NCBI RefSeq assembly: GCF_023534745.1
Contig: NZ_JAMHJQ010000005.1
Location: 478,263-542,262, forward strand
Source: Streptomyces sp. 35G-GA-8
GTDB taxonomy: Bacteria > Actinomycetota > Actinomycetes > Streptomycetales > Streptomycetaceae
Length of the DNA: 64,000 nt
Reading direction: 5' to 3'
Shown here piece after piece: positions 61,738 to 64,000 of this stretch. A program made the position numbers and the translations under genes. Every line of letters begins with the position of its first letter. The stretch's first letter is position 1. The notes beneath the pieces are model-generated. The model did not search any database, was not told the origin of the DNA, and saw only the letters and a list, made by a program, of their open reading frames with translations.

Positions 61738-62541
61738 ATGAGTACACGCGCACGCATCCTGGAGGCCGCCGCCGATCTCGTGGCGAAGTCGCCGAACGGC
61801 GACATCTCCACGCGCGCGGTCTGCGAGGCCGCCCAGATCGGCGCGCCGGTGCTCTACCGGCAGTTCGGCGACAAGGAGGGACTCCTCTCCGCCGTCGTCG
61901 ACCACGGCTTCGACACCTATCTGGCGACCAAGCGCCTTCATCAGCCGGGGGCCGACCCGATCCAGGATCTGCGTGACGGCTGGGACACCCATGTGGCGTT
62001 CGCGCTGGCGAATCCCAACCTCTACCGGCTGATGAACTCCCCGCTGACGCGCAAGCCGCCGGCCTCCGCCCTGGAGACCCATCGGATCCTCACCCGGGAT
62101 CTCGAACGGGCGGCGGCCCAGGGAAAGTTGCGGATCTCCCCGGACCTCGCCGCCCAGATGGTCATGTCGGCCAATGTCGGTGTGGCGCTGATGCTGGTCG
62201 CCCGCCCCGCCACGTTCACGGACCCGGACATGTCACGGAGGGTCCGTGACGCGGTGCACGCCGCCGTGTTCACTCCGGAGGCGATGTACGGGGCGGCCTC
62301 GGCCGGGGACGCGGCCACGGCCCCCGCCGACACCCCGGCCACCGCGACACGTCTGGGAGCACTGCTCCGCCAGTCGCCGCCCACGGCGCTGACCGCCGCC
62401 GAGGCCGCGCTGCTCGGCGAGTGGCTGGAGCGCGTGTCGAACGCGCCGGACACCACGGGCGCGCCCCCGCCGTCAGATCTTGAACCGACACCCACCCGGG
62501 ACGCGGGGCAAACGACCACAACGGGGACGCCCCGACGGTGA
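61738..62541 (+). CDS. TetR-family transcriptional regulator
   Basis: A 267-aa regulator: TetR HTH at residues 3-50 (TRARILEAAADLVAKS, APVLYRQFGDKEGLLSAVV) and a ligand-binding domain to about 180. The C-terminal 70 residues are disordered and Pro/Thr-rich. It lies 92 bp after the GH127 gene and has its own operator-like repeats. The effector and targets are unknown. Confidence 0.9.
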   Translation: MSTRARILEAAADLVAKSPNGDISTRAVCEAAQIGAPVLYRQFGDKEGLLSAVVDHGFDTYLATKRLHQPGADPIQDLRDGWDTHVAFALANPNLYRLMNSPLTRKPPASALETHRILTRDLERAAAQGKLRISPDLAAQMVMSANVGVALMLVARPATFTDPDMSRRVRDAVHAAVFTPEAMYGAASAGDAATAPADTPATATRLGALLRQSPPTALTAAEAALLGEWLERVSNAPDTTGAPPPSDLEPTPTRDAGQTTTTGTPRR

Positions 62542-62584
62542 TGTGTTGGCCATCGCGGAACGCGTCCGGCCGCTTCGGGCACAA

Positions 62585-62640
62585 CTCTTGACGTGTACGA
62601 AACACGGGAGAACCATCTCGGGTACTCAGAGAGCGCTCTC
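62585..62640 (+). promoter_or_regulatory. Promoter with LacI-like palindrome before the discoidin-domain gene
   Basis: TTGACG (62588-62593) is a good -35 box. Downstream the perfect 12-bp palindrome GAGAGCGCTCTC (62629-62640) shares the GAGCGCTC core of Streptomyces LacI-type operators such as the CebR site. It lies 54 bp before the start codon. Confidence 0.5.
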
Positions 62641-62694
62641 CAAGCTCTCTCCCACCGCGCCTCCCGCATCGCCCGACACTCAGGAGACCTGCCC

Positions 62695-64000
62695 ATGCAC
62701 GCTCCTCCCCTCGCCTCGCCGGTGTTCCGGGGCCCCTCGCCCGCGCGTCGGCGCCCCGCACGCCGGCGCGGGCTCGCCGCCTCCCTCGCGGCCGCCCTGA
62801 TCGCCTCCCTGTTACTCCTCGTCCCCGGCACCTCCGCCCAGGCCGCGCCCACGCTGCTCTCCCAGGGCAAGCCCGTGACCGCCTCCAGCCAGGAGAACGC
62901 CGGCACCCCCGCCACCGGGGCCGTCGACGGCGACAACGGGACCCGCTGGTCGAGCGCGGCGTCCGATCCGCAGTGGATCCAGGTCGACCTCGGCGCCACC
63001 GCCGCGATCAGTCAGATCGTGCTGCGCTGGGAGACCGCGTACGCCACCGCGTACCGGATCGAGTTCTCGGCCAACGGCACGAGCTGGACCACCGCGTACT
63101 CCACCACCACCGGACCCGGCGGCACGGAAACGCTCAATGTCTCGGGCAACGCCCGCTATGTACGGATGTACGGCACCGCGCGCGCCACCCAATGGGGCTA
63201 CTCGCTATGGGAGTTCCAGGTCTTCGGCGGCACCTCGGGCGGCGGGGACCCGCTCCCGGGCGGTGGTGATCTCGGGCCGAATGTGGTGGTCTTCGATCCG
63301 TCGACACCGAACATCCAGGGCAGGCTGGACGAGATCTTCCGGCAGCAGGAGTCGGCGCAGTTCGGCTCGGGCCGCTACCAGCTGCTGTTCAAGCCCGGCA
63401 CCTACAACAACATCAACGCCCAACTGGGCTTCTACACCTCGATCTCCGGCCTCGGGCTCTCGCCCGACGACACCACCTTCAACGGCGATGTGACCGTGGA
63501 CGCCGGCTGGTTCAACGGCAACGCCACCCAGAACTTCTGGCGCTCCGCCGAGAACCTGGCCCTCAACCCCGTCAGCGGCACCAACCGCTGGGCCGTCGCC
63601 CAGGCCGCCCCCTTCCGCCGTATGCACGTCAAGGGCGGCCTCAACCTCGCACCCAACGGCTACGGCTGGGCCAGCGGCGGCTATATCGCCGACAGCCGCA
63701 TCGACGGCACCGTCGGCCCCTACTCCCAGCAGCAGTGGTACACCCGCGACAGCTCCGTCGGCGGCTGGACCAACGCCGTCTGGAACATGACCTTCTCCGG
63801 CGTCGAAGGCGCCCCCGCCCAGAGCTTCCCCAACCCGCCCTACACCACCCTCACCAACACCCCCGTCTCACGCGAGAAACCCTTCCTCTACCTCGACGGC
63901 GCCGAGTACAAGGTCTTCCTGCCGGAGCTGCGCACCAACGCGCGCGGCACCACCTGGGGAAGCGGCACGCCCAGGGGTACGTCACTGCCGCTCACCCAGT
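62695..64000 (+). CDS. Secreted F5/8 type C (discoidin) protein with beta-helix-like domain, partial
   Basis: The first 435 codons; the gene continues past the window edge. Signal peptide (RRRGLAASLAAALIASLLLL, cut near AQAAP), then a discoidin/CBM32 domain at about residues 55-180 (VTASSQENAGTPATGAVDGD, RWSSAASDPQWIQVDLG). A GGGD-rich linker follows, then a domain resembling GH55-like right-handed beta-helices (FKPGTYNNINAQLGFYTSI, NGDVTVDAGWFNGNATQNFW). It is likely a carbohydrate-active or adhesion protein. Catalytic residues cannot be judged. AGGAG precedes the ATG. Confidence 0.82.
   Translation, partial: MHAPPLASPVFRGPSPARRRPARRRGLAASLAAALIASLLLLVPGTSAQAAPTLLSQGKPVTASSQENAGTPATGAVDGDNGTRWSSAASDPQWIQVDLGATAAISQIVLRWETAYATAYRIEFSANGTSWTTAYSTTTGPGGTETLNVSGNARYVRMYGTARATQWGYSLWEFQVFGGTSGGGDPLPGGGDLGPNVVVFDPSTPNIQGRLDEIFRQQESAQFGSGRYQLLFKPGTYNNINAQLGFYTSISGLGLSPDDTTFNGDVTVDAGWFNGNATQNFWRSAENLALNPVSGTNRWAVAQAAPFRRMHVKGGLNLAPNGYGWASGGYIADSRIDGTVGPYSQQQWYTRDSSVGGWTNAVWNMTFSGVEGAPAQSFPNPPYTTLTNTPVSREKPFLYLDGAEYKVFLPELRTNARGTTWGSGTPRGTSLPLTQ

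Overview
The window is very GC-rich actinobacterial DNA and reads as a Streptomyces chromosome segment. Signs of this are GC-rich third codon positions, frequent GTG starts, many Tat/Sec-exported glycoside hydrolases, AfsR/SpoIIE-type regulators, DUF3040, DUF6153 and DUF305 proteins, and sugar importers without their own ATPase. I see no rRNA, tRNA, CRISPR array or prophage. All identifications rest on motifs and family knowledge read by eye.

Layout. 1-6.1 kb: the start of a HAD phosphatase, an ArsR-type regulator with an SRPBCC protein, an NAD kinase, a PRC/DUF2382 stress protein, a Yx(FWY)xxD lipoprotein, and a GDT1-type manganese exporter behind a yybP-ykoY riboswitch. 6.1-9.4 kb: a siderophore uptake locus (binding lipoprotein diverging from two permeases) over an iron box, with no ATPase gene. 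9.5-17.4 kb: DUF6153 and DUF305 secreted proteins, GNAT enzymes, a PGRP-type amidase, an SH3 protein, a metallophosphoesterase, an Lrp regulator and a dimethylargininase. 17.5-25.9 kb: a supernumerary complex I-like operon (nuoA, a NuoB/NuoD-like His-rich protein, nuoH, J, K, L, M, N). It has no NuoE/F/G/I genes, its nuoJ is frameshifted, and its nuoL carries an in-frame MITE.

26-40 kb is a carbohydrate region. It holds a GH19 chitinase with a DasR-like site, then a GH36 alpha-galactosidase diverging from an apparent operon of ROK repressor, ABC importer (binding protein and two permeases), GH27 alpha-galactosidase, GH95 fucosidase/galactosidase and SGNH esterase. 40-45 kb: a small exported protein, an ABM monooxygenase, a PTS-dependent dihydroxyacetone kinase (dhaKLM) and an SDR/DUF2867 protein. 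45-49.3 kb: an M56 protease/BlaI pair with a palindromic operator, a KhtT/KhtU-like K+/H+ antiporter and a DUF3040 protein. 49.5-53.3 kb: a two-component system, a signal-less FecB-like protein and a siderophore-interacting reductase. 53.3-64 kb: a large AfsR/SARP-NB-ARC regulator, a PAS-GAF-SpoIIE phosphatase, a GH127 enzyme with a ricin-like lectin domain, a TetR regulator and the start of a secreted discoidin-domain protein.

The most unusual features are the degenerate complex I-like module and two related MITE-like elements. The MITEs share a core but have different terminal repeats; one sits in frame inside nuoL and the other abuts the stop codon of a metallophosphoesterase gene.
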